The notes beneath the pieces are model-generated. The model was not told the origin of the DNA. It ran no database searches and saw only the letters and a list, made by a program, of their open reading frames with translations. This document shows positions 1-9,395 of a stretch of 64,000 bases of DNA, in pieces. Origin of the DNA: Byssovorax sp. Its GTDB lineage: Bacteria > Myxococcota_A > Polyangia > Polyangiales > Polyangiaceae. The stretch is taken from NCBI GenBank assembly GCA_025362495.1, contig JANYGI010000118.1, positions 1 through 64,000 of the forward strand, in the 5' to 3' direction. The stretch's first letter is position 1, and each line of letters starts with the position of its first letter. The translations under genes were made by a program, and so were the position numbers.

Positions 1-972
1 TTGCCAGGCAAAGGCCGGATCCGTGCGCCCCTCGTAGTTGAAGACTACAGTGCGATGACCTTTCTCAGCGTCACCATTCGCCTCCGAGTTGTACGTGTAG
101 TCGATCTGGCTCGGCAGATAGCCGGTCGGGGTGGTGGTGTAGCTGTAGTGGACCTCGTTGTGGGATCGGTCGGACTCGGTGCTCAACAACCACTCGACCG
201 GGAACTGGCCCACATCCACGGCGCTCGCCGTGACGACGCCGTTGTTCAGCACCACGTTGGACTGCTTGCGGGTCGCGTACCGCGGGAGGTAGGTGCGGAT
301 GTTGCCGTTCTTCAGCCAGACGGTGAAGCTGTCCGGGCCGAGCGGTGCGTTGGCGCTGGAGACCGTGGACACGATCCGGGCGAAGATATCGGCTTCCGTT
401 CGGTACTCGGCGCCATCCTTGCCGTACATGCCATCGACGTGGTTGAGCGCGACACCTGTGACGAGCTTCTGCCCATCGAGACAGAAGCGGTCGACGGACG
501 CGTTGTCGTCCGTCACGAAATTGGAATAGTCGACGCCGTCGACCGCGCCTTCCGTCGCAATCGTACGGTTGCAGCGGGTGATGCGCGACAGCCCGGAGAG
601 CGACCATCCCGCCCCGAGGATGCCGTTCCGCGTGCCGCTCGAATAGCTCAGCGCGAGCGACGGCTCCATACCGTTGCGCCCTGCCGGCACCTCCAGCGGA
701 ATCGAATACGTGAACGCGCCGGCTGACGTCACGTCCCACGTGCCCGACAAATAGTCGCCCGATCCCTTGGCCGCCGCGACCAGCGGGGTGGTCGGCAGAG
801 CCATCGTGACTGGCATCGGCGGCGCGACGCGCGGATCGACCTGCGTGGTTCCATCGCCGCTCGCCGAGCCGGCAATCAAGAGGACAGCAGCGGCGAGCAG
901 CGCTCGCGCAGCGATGCCTCTCTTCAACGACGCCGGGATTGCGGGGCGGGGCGTGGTTCGCTTGGAGCGCAT
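1..972 (-). CDS. SpvB/RHS-type secreted protein, N-terminal part (truncated by window edge)
   Basis: The reading frame is open from an ATG at 972 to base 1, giving 324 codons with no stop, so the C-terminus lies outside the window. Residues 1-40 form a basic, then hydrophobic, export signal ending near SGSASG. From about residue 65 the protein reads SGDYLSGTWDV, then a stretch of the form SIPLEVPAGRNGMEPSLALS, followed by YSSGTRNGILGAGWSLSG. This is the characteristic opening of SpvB/TcdB-like and RHS-repeat proteins. Known family role: a large secreted shell or toxin-carrier protein; any effector domain would be at the unseen C-terminus. The codon use matches the neighbours. It is transcribed divergently from the gene at 1447 across a long AT-richer intergenic region. 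I am confident of the family and cannot say whether it carries a toxin. Confidence 0.88.
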   Translation of the reverse strand, partial: MRSKRTTPRPAIPASLKRGIAARALLAAAVLLIAGSASGDGTTQVDPRVAPPMPVTMALPTTPLVAAAKGSGDYLSGTWDVTSAGAFTYSIPLEVPAGRNGMEPSLALSYSSGTRNGILGAGWSLSGLSRITRCNRTIATEGAVDGVDYSNFVTDDNASVDRFCLDGQKLVTGVALNHVDGMYGKDGAEYRTEADIFARIVSTVSSANAPLGPDSFTVWLKNGNIRTYLPRYATRKQSNVVLNNGVVTASAVDVGQFPVEWLLSTESDRSHNEVHYSYTTTPTGYLPSQIDYTYNSEANGDAEKGHRTVVFNYEGRTDPAFAWQ

Positions 973-1068
973 TGGAGTTCTTTCGGTGGCTCGAAAACCA
1001 CTCGATCAGCGGTTCGCGTCAGCGCGCAGAGAAACAAGCAAGAAGAAATACACTATCTTCTCGGATTC

Positions 1069-1081
1069 AGCTGTTACAGCT
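1069..1081. promoter_or_regulatory. Inverted repeat, candidate operator
   Basis: AGCTGT-T-ACAGCT is a perfect 6-bp inverted repeat with a single central base. It lies in the AT-rich part of the divergent intergenic region, about 100 bp ahead of the leftward RHS-type gene. A dimeric repressor or activator site is plausible, but no function can be shown from the sequence. Confidence 0.35.
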
Positions 1082-1273
1082 ACGCCAAAGAGTTCCAACT
1101 CGTCAACGACTGATTATCGACGCGGGGCTGCCGCTCATCGAGGAGCACGAAGCTGAGCGCAAATGGCGAGTTGCTCGCCTCTTGATTTGACGCCGCCCTA
1201 CACCATGCGCTGGCTCCTCGATCCAGGCTCCGCTTTGAACCCTTGAGAGTCCGCTCGTACGTACCCGGGAGGT

Positions 1274-1369
1274 GCTTGACCACTTCCACCGTCGGTCAAC
1301 CACGCCCCGCCAGATGGTCAACCTCCTCCCTCCAGGATGGTCGACCACCCCCCAACCGTAGGGTCGACC
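1274..1369. repeat. Phased array of palindromic GGTCRACC sites
   Basis: Four 8-bp palindrome-like sites (GGTCAACC at 1294 and 1316, GGTCGACC at 1339 and 1362) recur every 22-23 bp. A degenerate fifth, GCTTGACC, sits at 1274. The spacers are C/T-rich. A spacing of about two helical turns puts every site on the same face of the DNA, as in operator or iteron arrays. The array ends about 77 bp before the ATG at 1447. Confidence 0.55.
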
Positions 1370-1446
1370 TTCTTCCCTCCTCGCGCGCTCGCTCGAAATC
1401 GCCTCACGATTGCCCCCCCAAGCCCCACGCGCTAGAGCGCTCGCCG

Positions 1447-4400
1447 ATGCGTCCTCGCCTTCTTCGCGCCTCTGCTCGCCTGCTCGCCCTCGCCGCGACC
1501 ACCGTGGCCTTCGGGGCCTGCGCCGGGGCCACGCCGGCTCCGGTCGATCCGCTCGACGCGATCCGGAGCCGCGCGGCCGATCCCGCGGCCGACGGCGAGA
1601 CGGTGGGCCACCTGCTCCTCGACGAGCTCGTCGCTCCCGGCGGCACCGCGGAGCGGGCAAAGAGCGCGCGCAAGCGCCTCGACGCGATGGGGGGCGACGC
1701 GCAAAAAGGGCTGTTCGCCTCGCTCGCCCGCGCCATTGACGATGAGATCCACGGGCACTTTCGCGGCGCGGCGACGGCGCACCTCGACGCCATCGTCGCG
1801 GCGCGGACGAGCCCGCTGCCCGACGCGCCGCTCATCGCCTGGTACGCGGCGAATCACCTCCTGAACCTCCGGGCGGGCGTCGCCGATCTCTGGGCCACGG
1901 CGCGGCCGGTGGTGCAATACACCCTCGATCATCCGGGCCAGATCGGCTGGCGTGCCCGCGGCGAGCTGGTCGAGTGGTGGAGCCTCGACGGCTTCCGCGA
2001 CGGCGGCGGCGCCGAGGAGGCGAAGGCCCTCGCCGAGGACGCGAAGACCTCCAGCGACGCCGCCAAGAAGGACGCCAAAGACGCGAAAGACTCGAAGGAT
2101 CCCGCCGCCATGGCCGACGCCGCCAAGCCCCCCGAGGCGCGATCCGGCGTGCTCGAGGCTGCGGCGCGACGCTATGGATGTGCCGAGAACGCCCGCATGG
2201 CGGGGCCGTTCGGGCATTTCTCGCCGAGCGATCACAGCCGGCATTTCGAGGCCGAGCGATCGGGCCCGTGGCCGGCCGTCTTCGCCAGGGATCCGCTGCG
2301 CCAGGCGCCTCCGCGCGTGGTCGCGGTCGATCGCACCGGCTGCGCGCTGCGGGCCTCGGGCGCGAGCGACGGCGGCATCTTCTATGTCGAGACGTACCTC
2401 GATCTCCCCGCCGATCGCGAGACGATCATCGCCGTTCAAGGCGCGCTGGCCGTCTTCGTCGACGACGTCGAGGTGATGACGCGCGACACGCGGCAGTGGG
2501 GAGTCTGGCCGCGCTTCGGCTCGCGCCTCCGCCTGGAGAAGGGCCGCCATCGCATCGTGGCCCGCGTCGCCGGCGGCGAGACCTCGATTCGCATCGTGGC
2601 CAATGACGGGATGCCGCTCGGAGTGCCCACCTCCGACGATCCGGCGCCGCCGTACCTGCTCACGCCGCCGGAGATCCTCGACGATCCCAACGTGCTCACT
2701 CCCTTCCTCACGGCCGAGGGCGTCCCCCGCCAGCCGGGCACGCCGCGCTTCGCCTTCCCGCGCGACGTGCGCGATCCGGTGACTCGCTTGCTCGCGGCGT
2801 ACGCGGCCCACATCGAGGGCCAGGACGACGTCAGCTCGGTGCTGATCGAGCCGCTGATCAAGGAGCAAGAGAAGGCCACTGGCCCTGCCATGGGCTTTCA
2901 GGCCCTGTTCCTCGAAAAAGACCCGATCTTTCCCCAGAGCGACGGGCGGGATCTCCAGAAGGACGTGCGGAGTCGCGCCATCGCCAAGGATGCAGAGCTG
3001 TGGTGGCCGCGCTTCTGGCAAGCCCTCGACGACGCCGACAAGGCCGGTATGGGCGAGGTCGCCCCCAAGCTGGTCGAGCTCGCCGATCACTTCCGCGAGG
3101 TGCCGGACATCCTCAAGGGTCTGGCGCTGATCTACGGCAAGATCGGCTGGAAGGTCGAGCGCGATAAAGCCATCAAGGACATCGCGGCTCGCTTCCCCGA
3201 CGACGCCGAGGCCCTGGGTGGCCTGCTCCGCCTCTACGATGAAGAGGGCCGCGTCGACGAGGCCGACAAGGTGGCCATTCGCATTCGCAAGCTCGATCCC
3301 GACGCCGAGGTCGACTTCGAACGAGCCGTGTCGCGCCGTGATTTCCGCGCCGCGATCAAGGAGCTGGAGCGCTTGCGATCGGTCCGCAAGGACCGCCGCG
3401 ACATCGCCGCTCGCATCGCCGACATGCTCACCCGCGCCGGGCTCACCCGCGAGTCGATGAAGAAGCTCGAGGCCGCCGTGCAGCGCCGGCCCGACGACGC
3501 GCAGGCCCGCCTCGCCCTCGCCGACGCGCGATTCTCCGGCGGAGACCGCGGATCGCTGCGCGAAGGCCTGGTGTCTGCCATCCAGTCGGGGGCCGACACC
3601 ACGCCTCTCCGCGACGCGATCGAGCTCGTCGACGGCATCACCGAGCTGTCGCCGTACCGCATCGACGGCAAGAAGATCATCGCCGAATACGAGGCCTCGA
3701 AGGCCGAGATGCCCGGCACCGCGGCGCGCGTGCTCGACTACTCGGCCATCTGGGTTCACCCCGACGGCTCGGCGCGGATGCTGGAGCACGAGATCATCGG
3801 TATCCAGTCGCGGGAAGGCATCGCCACACACGCCGAGCAGCCTTTGCCGCGCGGGATGGTGCTGAAGATCCGCACCATCAAGCACGATGGTCAGGTGCTG
3901 GAGCCGGAGATCGTCGAGGGCAAACAGACAGTCACCATGCCGCACCTCGAGGTCGGCGATTACATCGAGACCGAGACGGTGACGACCATGCGCAACGACG
4001 GGCATGGCGGCCAGCATTTCGAGGGCCCGCGGTGGTTCTTCCGCGAGGAGAAGATCCCCTACTGGCGGAGCGAGTTCATCGTGATCTCGCCCAAGAACAA
4101 GCACCTCGACGTCGAGACGGGCGGTAACGTGCCGAAGCCCGACGTGAGCGAGAGCGGGGCGCTGGCCATCCGGCGCTGGCGCGTGGATCTGAGCCCGGCG
4201 CTGCCGGAGGAGCCGGCCTCGGCGCCGATTCAAGAGTTCCTCCCGAACGTGCGGATCGGCTGGGGAATCAGCCTCGACGACACCATCGCTCGCCTCGTCG
4301 ACGCCGCGAGCGACGAGACCCCGCGGGATCCCCGGCTCCTCCGCGTGGTCGAGGGCATCCTCCAGAACAAGCCCGGTGACGAGAAGGGCAAGGCCGTCGA

Positions 4401-5484
4401 GAAGGGCAAGACGCCTGTCGCCGCCGCCGCCGAGCCGCTGGCGACAGCGACGCTCTCCACCGACGAGAAGGCTCGCCGCATCTACCGCTGGGTGCTCAGC
4501 AACGTCGAGCAAGGCCGCGAGAGCGATGGTCGCCGCATCGTGATCGGCAAGAGCGGCAATCGCACCGAGGCCTTCCTCCACCTGTGTCGCCTCGCGGGGA
4601 TCGAGGCCTCGCTCGGCCTCGTCCGCGACCGGCTCGCTCCGCCGCCGATCGGGCCGATGAGCGACGCCGACTCCTACGGCGCCATCGCCGTCCGCGTGAC
4701 CACCGAGACCGGCCCGCGCTGGATGGTGGTGCGCGACAAGTTCGCCCCTTACGGCTACATGCCGAGCTCGCTCCGCGGGCAGCCGGCCGTGGTGCTCAAG
4801 GCCGGCGCGCCGCACGAGACCACGTCGAACGAGGGTTCGAGCGACGCGGTGATCCACAAGGGGACTGTCACGCTCGGGGCCGACGGATCAGCCACGCTCG
4901 ACATCGTGCAACGGTACGAGGGCAAGCTCGCCATCCTGCTGCGCACGGCGCTGGAGACGCTGCCCGACGCGCGCCTGAAGGAGACGGTCGAAGCGCGTTT
5001 GCTGCCGCAGTCGCTCCCCGGAGCGCGGGTGATCTCGGTCGAGGTGAAGAACCTCTCCGACATCGATCAGCCGCTGGAGATCGCGATGAAGCTCGAGATG
5101 TCGAGCTTCGCGCGCTCGCAGGGGAAAGAGCTGCTGGTGCCGCCACCGTTCCCGATGCAGCTCGCCAAGCTGGCGCAGCTCCCGAGCCGGGAGACGCCGC
5201 TCTACATCTCGGAGCAGCTCGCGACCCGGGTGGAGCTGGAGCTCCGGGTGAAGCTCCCCGCGGGCGCGAAGGTGACGACGGCGCTCGAGCCCGCGTCGGT
5301 CGACAACGACGGACGCACGGCCTGGGTGAAGGATCGGAGCGAGGCCGGAGCGCTGGTGTTCGATCGCGTGGTCGACATCCCCGCCGGGCGGGTGAAGGTC
5401 GAGGACTACGCGAAATTCCAGGCGTTCGCGCAGCGCGCCGACGCGCTGCTCCACCGGGATGTGGTGGTGTCGCTCGCCAAGTAG
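1447..5484 (+). CDS. Large DUF3857 / transglutaminase-like lipoprotein
   Basis: The protein has 1345 residues. The ATG at 1447 is preferred over an in-frame start at 1243 because it opens directly into a lipoprotein signal (RLLALAATTVAFGAC, Cys25). Residues about 308-390 look like a beta-sandwich. About 560-700 is a helical, TPR-like stretch. About 755-930 is DUF3857 (LDYSAIWVHPDGSARM onward), and about 1000-1090 is a transglutaminase-like domain (ARRIYRWVLSNV...). This DUF3857 plus transglutaminase-like order is common in Bacteroidetes and myxobacterial envelope proteins. Where active family members have a GDCKD-type motif with the nucleophilic Cys, this protein reads KSGNRTEAF, so the domain may be non-catalytic. 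The gene ends 7 bp from the convergent gene at 5492, with a shared palindrome over both stop codons. Confidence 0.88.
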   Translation: MRPRLLRASARLLALAATTVAFGACAGATPAPVDPLDAIRSRAADPAADGETVGHLLLDELVAPGGTAERAKSARKRLDAMGGDAQKGLFASLARAIDDEIHGHFRGAATAHLDAIVAARTSPLPDAPLIAWYAANHLLNLRAGVADLWATARPVVQYTLDHPGQIGWRARGELVEWWSLDGFRDGGGAEEAKALAEDAKTSSDAAKKDAKDAKDSKDPAAMADAAKPPEARSGVLEAAARRYGCAENARMAGPFGHFSPSDHSRHFEAERSGPWPAVFARDPLRQAPPRVVAVDRTGCALRASGASDGGIFYVETYLDLPADRETIIAVQGALAVFVDDVEVMTRDTRQWGVWPRFGSRLRLEKGRHRIVARVAGGETSIRIVANDGMPLGVPTSDDPAPPYLLTPPEILDDPNVLTPFLTAEGVPRQPGTPRFAFPRDVRDPVTRLLAAYAAHIEGQDDVSSVLIEPLIKEQEKATGPAMGFQALFLEKDPIFPQSDGRDLQKDVRSRAIAKDAELWWPRFWQALDDADKAGMGEVAPKLVELADHFREVPDILKGLALIYGKIGWKVERDKAIKDIAARFPDDAEALGGLLRLYDEEGRVDEADKVAIRIRKLDPDAEVDFERAVSRRDFRAAIKELERLRSVRKDRRDIAARIADMLTRAGLTRESMKKLEAAVQRRPDDAQARLALADARFSGGDRGSLREGLVSAIQSGADTTPLRDAIELVDGITELSPYRIDGKKIIAEYEASKAEMPGTAARVLDYSAIWVHPDGSARMLEHEIIGIQSREGIATHAEQPLPRGMVLKIRTIKHDGQVLEPEIVEGKQTVTMPHLEVGDYIETETVTTMRNDGHGGQHFEGPRWFFREEKIPYWRSEFIVISPKNKHLDVETGGNVPKPDVSESGALAIRRWRVDLSPALPEEPASAPIQEFLPNVRIGWGISLDDTIARLVDAASDETPRDPRLLRVVEGILQNKPGDEKGKAVEKGKTPVAAAAEPLATATLSTDEKARRIYRWVLSNVEQGRESDGRRIVIGKSGNRTEAFLHLCRLAGIEASLGLVRDRLAPPPIGPMSDADSYGAIAVRVTTETGPRWMVVRDKFAPYGYMPSSLRGQPAVVLKAGAPHETTSNEGSSDAVIHKGTVTLGADGSATLDIVQRYEGKLAILLRTALETLPDARLKETVEARLLPQSLPGARVISVEVKNLSDIDQPLEIAMKLEMSSFARSQGKELLVPPPFPMQLAKLAQLPSRETPLYISEQLATRVELELRVKLPAGAKVTTALEPASVDNDGRTAWVKDRSEAGALVFDRVVDIPAGRVKVEDYAKFQAFAQRADALLHRDVVVSLAK

Positions 5485-5498
5485 AGCGGCTCTACTTG
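5478..5498. terminator. Palindromic bidirectional terminator over two stop codons
   Basis: CAAGTAGAGC and GCTCTACTTG form a perfect 10-bp inverted repeat around one central base. The TAG of the rightward gene (5482-5484) and the TAG of the leftward gene (5492-5494) both lie inside the arms. No T-run follows, so efficient termination is inferred from position and symmetry only. Confidence 0.5.
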
Positions 5499-6127
5499 GT
5501 GATCTCGTAGCCCGTCCAAGGCCCCCGGAAGGGGCCGCCGTCGGGCGTGAGCGCGCTGTCCTTGAAGAGGCCAGTCAGGATCCAGACCTGGATCGAGGCG
5601 CCGGCGTTCTTCATGATCTCCAGCGCTCCACCTTCGGGCGTGTAGCTCGTCTTCGTGGTGAAGACGCGGAGCAGGTTGTTGTTCTTCTCGGTCGAGAAGA
5701 GGAGCAGATAGCCGAGGCCGTTGATGGGGTTGCCCTGGGCCGCGGCGACGCGCTCGCCGGCGAAGAGATCGAGCAGCGGGCCGAGCGACGCATGGCGCAG
5801 TGGAGGCGCGGGGGAGAGCAGGAACGCGCCACCGCCGGGCTGCGCGTTCATGTGCCACGTGAAGGCGGGGACCCTGGTCGCGGCGTACACGGCGCCCTCG
5901 GCCGGCGTGTCGAAGATGGCATATGTCGCGGGGTTCTCGGGCCCCTGTACGGCGGTCAGGTCGGCGTAGGCGGGGGCGTTGGCGTCGCCCTCGAAGACCA
6001 GCGCCGGGTTCGTCGCGTTGCTGCTCGGGGTTTCCGCCGGATCGCACGAGGCGCCGCCGTAGATCCCGACCGACGCCAGGCCAGCCAGGAGAACGACGCG
6101 GATCAGCGGCGAAGCAGCGTGAGTCAT
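5492..6127 (-). CDS. Hypothetical lipoprotein
   Basis: The protein has 211 residues. The ATG at 6127 is chosen because it begins a clear lipoprotein signal (PLIRVVLLAGLASVGIYGGASC, split here as a hydrophobic run ending GGASC, Cys28). An upstream in-frame start at 6163 would only add basic residues. The mature part has no family I recognise. It contains a segment beginning AEGAVYAATRVPAFTWHMNA and a hydrophobic LGYLLLFST, which suggests an all-beta fold (inference). It runs convergent to the large DUF3857 gene and divergent from the di-heme peroxidase gene at 6208. Confidence 0.72.
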   Translation of the reverse strand: MTHAASPLIRVVLLAGLASVGIYGGASCDPAETPSSNATNPALVFEGDANAPAYADLTAVQGPENPATYAIFDTPAEGAVYAATRVPAFTWHMNAQPGGGAFLLSPAPPLRHASLGPLLDLFAGERVAAAQGNPINGLGYLLLFSTEKNNNLLRVFTTKTSYTPEGGALEIMKNAGASIQVWILTGLFKDSALTPDGGPFRGPWTGYEITK

Positions 6128-6207
6128 GGTGAAGAGTGTCCGTGAGCGGCCGGCGCGTGTCAACCCGACGCGAGCCCGCGAAGCTACTTGCGAGTAGAGT
6201 GCGCGTC

Positions 6208-7395
6208 GTGAACCCCGCGCGCGTCCTCGTCGTGGCAGCAGCGCTGACGGCCGCTCTCGCGGGCTGCGGTGACGAAGAGGGGTTGAGCGGCGCCGGCGGC
6301 GCGAGCAGCGGCGTCGGCGGCGCTGTCGGCGGGTGGGACTGGGCTCTTCCCCTCGGCGTCCCGGAGCCGCAGGTGCCCGCCGACGATCCGATGTCGACGC
6401 CCAAGGTCGAGCTGGGGCGCAGGCTCTTCCACGACAAGCGCCTCTCGGGCAACACGACCTACGCTTGCGCGACGTGCCATGTGCAGGAGCGAGCCTTCAC
6501 CGACGGGCGCGCTCACGCCCTCGGATCGACAGGGCAAGTCCACCCGCGAGGCTCGATGAGCCTGGTCAACGTGGCCTATGCCGCGCGGCTGACCTGGGCC
6601 AACCCCCTGATCGCGAGCCTGGAGCAGCAGGCCTTGCTCCCGATGCTCGGCGAGGCGCCGGTGGAGCTCGGCCTCGCCGGGAAAGAGCAAGAGCTCCTCG
6701 CTCGGCTCGCGGCGGAGCCGGTCTATCAAGAGCTGTTTCCCGCGGCGTTTCCCGGGGAAAGCCACCCCATTTCGCTGGTGAGCGTCACCCGCGCCCTCGC
6801 GACCTTCGAGCGGACGATCGTCTCGTTTCGCTCCCCGTACGATCGCTACGCCTACGGGGGTGACCGCTCGGCCTTGCCCGTGGGTGCCTTGCGCGGGCGC
6901 GATCTGTTCTTCTCCGACAAGGTCGCGTGCTTCCGCTGCCACGGCGGCTTCGCGCTCTCGGACGCGGTGGTGCGCGCGGGGAGCCCGGGAGGCGTGGTCG
7001 AGTATCACAACACCGGCCTTTACAACCTCGATGGCCAGGGGGCCTATCCACCCGACAACACCGGCGTCCTCGCGGTGAGCGGCCTCCCCGTCGACATGGG
7101 CCGCTTCCGGGCGCCGACGCTGCGCAACATCGCCGTCACGGCGCCGTACATGCACGATGGAAGCGTGGCCACGCTGGACGACGCGATCGATCACTACGCC
7201 GCCGGGGGGCGGACGATCGCGACAGGGCCCGACGCGGGCGACGGGAGCAAGAGCCCGCTGAAGAGCGAGCTGGTCAAAGGCTTCTCGCTCACCGCGCGGG
7301 AGAAGACCGATCTGCTCGCCTTCTTCGCGAGCCTCACCGACGAAGAGCTGCTGAACGATCCGCGGCTGTCGGATCCGTGGCCGCAGATGCCTTGA
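6208..7395 (+). CDS. Di-heme cytochrome c peroxidase family lipoprotein
   Basis: The protein has 395 residues. A GTG start at 6208 is preferred because it begins the lipoprotein signal (NPARVLVVAAALTAALAGC, Cys20) and lies 7 nt after TAGAGT, a likely -10 element. A GTG at 6136 is possible but would leave only 8 bp to the divergent gene. Two c-type heme motifs are visible: CATCH at about residues 87-91 and CFRCH at about 241-245. The late MHDGSVATLDDAIDHY is typical of CcpA/MauG-type di-heme peroxidases. Known role: reduction of hydrogen peroxide or oxidation of a protein or small substrate in the periplasm. MauG-like enzymes cannot be told from true peroxidases here. Confidence 0.9.
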   Translation: MNPARVLVVAAALTAALAGCGDEEGLSGAGGASSGVGGAVGGWDWALPLGVPEPQVPADDPMSTPKVELGRRLFHDKRLSGNTTYACATCHVQERAFTDGRAHALGSTGQVHPRGSMSLVNVAYAARLTWANPLIASLEQQALLPMLGEAPVELGLAGKEQELLARLAAEPVYQELFPAAFPGESHPISLVSVTRALATFERTIVSFRSPYDRYAYGGDRSALPVGALRGRDLFFSDKVACFRCHGGFALSDAVVRAGSPGGVVEYHNTGLYNLDGQGAYPPDNTGVLAVSGLPVDMGRFRAPTLRNIAVTAPYMHDGSVATLDDAIDHYAAGGRTIATGPDAGDGSKSPLKSELVKGFSLTAREKTDLLAFFASLTDEELLNDPRLSDPWPQMP

Positions 7396-7641
7396 GATCA
7401 GAGCCCGTACGGGGCGTCCTGGACTCGTGCTCGCTGCGGCGGCATCAGAAGCGCGGCGGCGCGCGCGGCGTCCAGGGGAGCTTGTCGATCGGAACCACCA
7501 TCGCACCGACGGCGCCCGGGCCGACTATCACACCATGGGGCCATCGCTCGTGGGCTGCGACGCAGGCATTCGCGATGGCGCCCGGCGACTCTGCCCGGAC
7601 TCGGTGGTGGATCTGGTGGCGTGATGTACCCTACGCTCGGT

Positions 7642-9279
7642 ATGCACCTGGACTCGGCGGCGGTTGGCTCGATGGCAAATCTCAGCACCCTTGGCCGCTA
7701 CGAGGCCCTCGATCGCGCGGCGGGACAGGCCCTGTACGAGCTCGTGCAGCTCGCCATCGATGTTTGCGACGTGGACCAGGCGCTGGTCGGGCTCCTCGAC
7801 GCGGACGGGCAGCGGATGCGCACGATGGTCGGCATGAGCGGCGAGGAGGCGGCCCTGCACGCGCCCTTCGGCATGTTCACGCTGCTCCAGAATCACCTCG
7901 TGATGGAGGCCGACGCGCGCGCCTCGGAGGCGCTCGCCGACCTGCCCGCCACCCGCGGCGAGCCGGGCGTGCGCTTCTTCGCGGGCCTGCCGCTGCGCTT
8001 CCGCGACGGGGGGCGGATGGGCGTGCTCTGCGTCTTCAGCAGCGCGCCGCGGGCCCCGTCGGAGCGGCTCGGTCGCATGCTCAACGGGCTGGCGCGGCAG
8101 ATGGAGGCGCACATCCAGCTCCAGAAGCGGCTCGACGAGGTGCGCGACAAGCACCTCGAGCACCTCGATGCGCTGCAGACGCTGAAGGGGCTGCTGCGCG
8201 CGGCGACCACGTTCGCGATCATGGGCAGCGATCGCGACGGTGTGCTCACCAGCATGAGCCGCGGGGCCGAGCGCATGCTCAACGTCCGCGCCGAGGACCT
8301 GCTCGGCCGCGCGACGCCGCTCGAGCTCCTCGACCCGGCCGAGATCGACGCCCGCGGCCGCGAGCTGTCGCGCGAGCTCGGGCGCCCGATCACCGGGTTC
8401 GACGTGCTGGTCGCCCCGTGCAGCGACGGCGCGCCCTCCGAGCGCGAGTGGACGCTCCGGCGGCACGACGTGACAGGCGTCGCCTCGACCTTCGCCGCGA
8501 CCCTCGCGGTGGCGCCGGTCATCGGCGAGCAGAGCGAGATCAAGGGCTACGTGCTGATCGCGCAGAACGTCGAGGGGCGCCGCGCGATCGAGCGCATGAA
8601 GGACGACTTCATCGCCATCGTCAGCCACGAGCTGCGCACGCCGCTGACGTCGATCCTCGGCGCGCTGGGTCTGGCCGCCGGCGGCGTGGCCGGGCCGATG
8701 AGCGACGCCGTCGCCGAGCTGGTGCAGATCGCCCACACCAACAGCGAGCGCCTGCTCCGCCTCGTCAACGACATCCTCGATCTGCGCAAGCTCGAGGCCG
8801 GCGCGCTCGAGCTCCACCGGACGCGCTTCGATCTCCGCGAGGTGGTGACGCGCGCGACGAACGAGATGCGCCCCTTCGCGCAGCGCTACGACGTGCACGT
8901 CGAGGTCGGGGCGATGATCGAGGCGCGGGTCGAGGCCGACTTCGATCGGCTGGTGCAGATCGTCGTCAACCTGGTCTCCAACGCGGTGAAGTTCTCGCCC
9001 CGCGGCGAGGCGGTGGTCGTCAGCCTCGCCCGGCGCGGCGACACCGCGCGCCTCACCGTGGCCGACCTCGGCCCCGGCGTCCCGGAGAGCTTTCGGCCTC
9101 ATATTTTCGAGAAATTCGCGCAGGCGTCCGCCGCGGATGGGGGGCACCGCGGAGGCACCGGCCTCGGGCTGAGCATCGTCAAATCGCTGGTCGATCTGCA
9201 CCGCGGCGAGATCGGCTTCGAGAGCGTGGGCGGGCTCGGGACGTCGTTCCACGTCGATCTGCGGCTCGCCGAGGGCTGA
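7642..9279 (+). CDS. GAF-PAS sensor histidine kinase
   Basis: The protein has 545 residues from ATG 7642. Starts at 7621/7624 are possible; 7642 is preferred because TACGCT (7632-7637) sits 4 nt before it. No membrane segment is visible, so it is probably cytosolic. A GAF-like domain occupies about residues 35-160 and a PAS-like domain about 185-305. The HisKA dimer motif FIAIVSHELRTPLTSI carries the phosphorylated His329. The ATPase domain shows NLVSNAVKFSP, DLGPGVP, FEKFAQ and GGTGLGLSI (N, G1, F and G2 boxes), so it should be active. It has no fused receiver. The downstream kinase-receiver, Hpt and receiver genes are likely partners. Confidence 0.93.
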   Translation: MHLDSAAVGSMANLSTLGRYEALDRAAGQALYELVQLAIDVCDVDQALVGLLDADGQRMRTMVGMSGEEAALHAPFGMFTLLQNHLVMEADARASEALADLPATRGEPGVRFFAGLPLRFRDGGRMGVLCVFSSAPRAPSERLGRMLNGLARQMEAHIQLQKRLDEVRDKHLEHLDALQTLKGLLRAATTFAIMGSDRDGVLTSMSRGAERMLNVRAEDLLGRATPLELLDPAEIDARGRELSRELGRPITGFDVLVAPCSDGAPSEREWTLRRHDVTGVASTFAATLAVAPVIGEQSEIKGYVLIAQNVEGRRAIERMKDDFIAIVSHELRTPLTSILGALGLAAGGVAGPMSDAVAELVQIAHTNSERLLRLVNDILDLRKLEAGALELHRTRFDLREVVTRATNEMRPFAQRYDVHVEVGAMIEARVEADFDRLVQIVVNLVSNAVKFSPRGEAVVVSLARRGDTARLTVADLGPGVPESFRPHIFEKFAQASAADGGHRGGTGLGLSIVKSLVDLHRGEIGFESVGGLGTSFHVDLRLAEG

Positions 9280-9395
9280 CGCCCGCGACGACGATCACCG
9301 GGGCGCTGTCCGAGGCTTGCCGTTGCACCCCCGGCATGGGTAGCGTGTCCCTCCCCACCGCGCGCAGCCTGCGGCCCGGGACGTCGACTCGCCCG

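Larger units (their letters stand above)
973..1446. other. Divergent intergenic region with regulatory repeats
   Basis: This 474-bp stretch separates the leftward RHS-type gene from the rightward DUF3857 gene. I see no coding potential. Bases about 1020-1115 are clearly AT-richer than the surroundings and hold a 6-bp inverted repeat. Bases 1274-1369 hold a regular array of GGTCRACC sites. A hexamer TAGAGC lies 8 nt ahead of the ATG at 1447, inside the near-palindrome GCGCTAGAGCGC. Confidence 0.6.

Noticed and set aside
1..726. 241-codon plus-strand frame at the left edge
   Set aside because: The minus strand encodes a clear SpvB/RHS N-terminus with a signal peptide over the same bases.
1432..4857. 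1141-codon open frame on the minus strand
   Set aside because: It is a shadow of the DUF3857 gene: His/Arg/Asp-rich composition, no domain, no ribosome site, and the plus strand has a full domain series.
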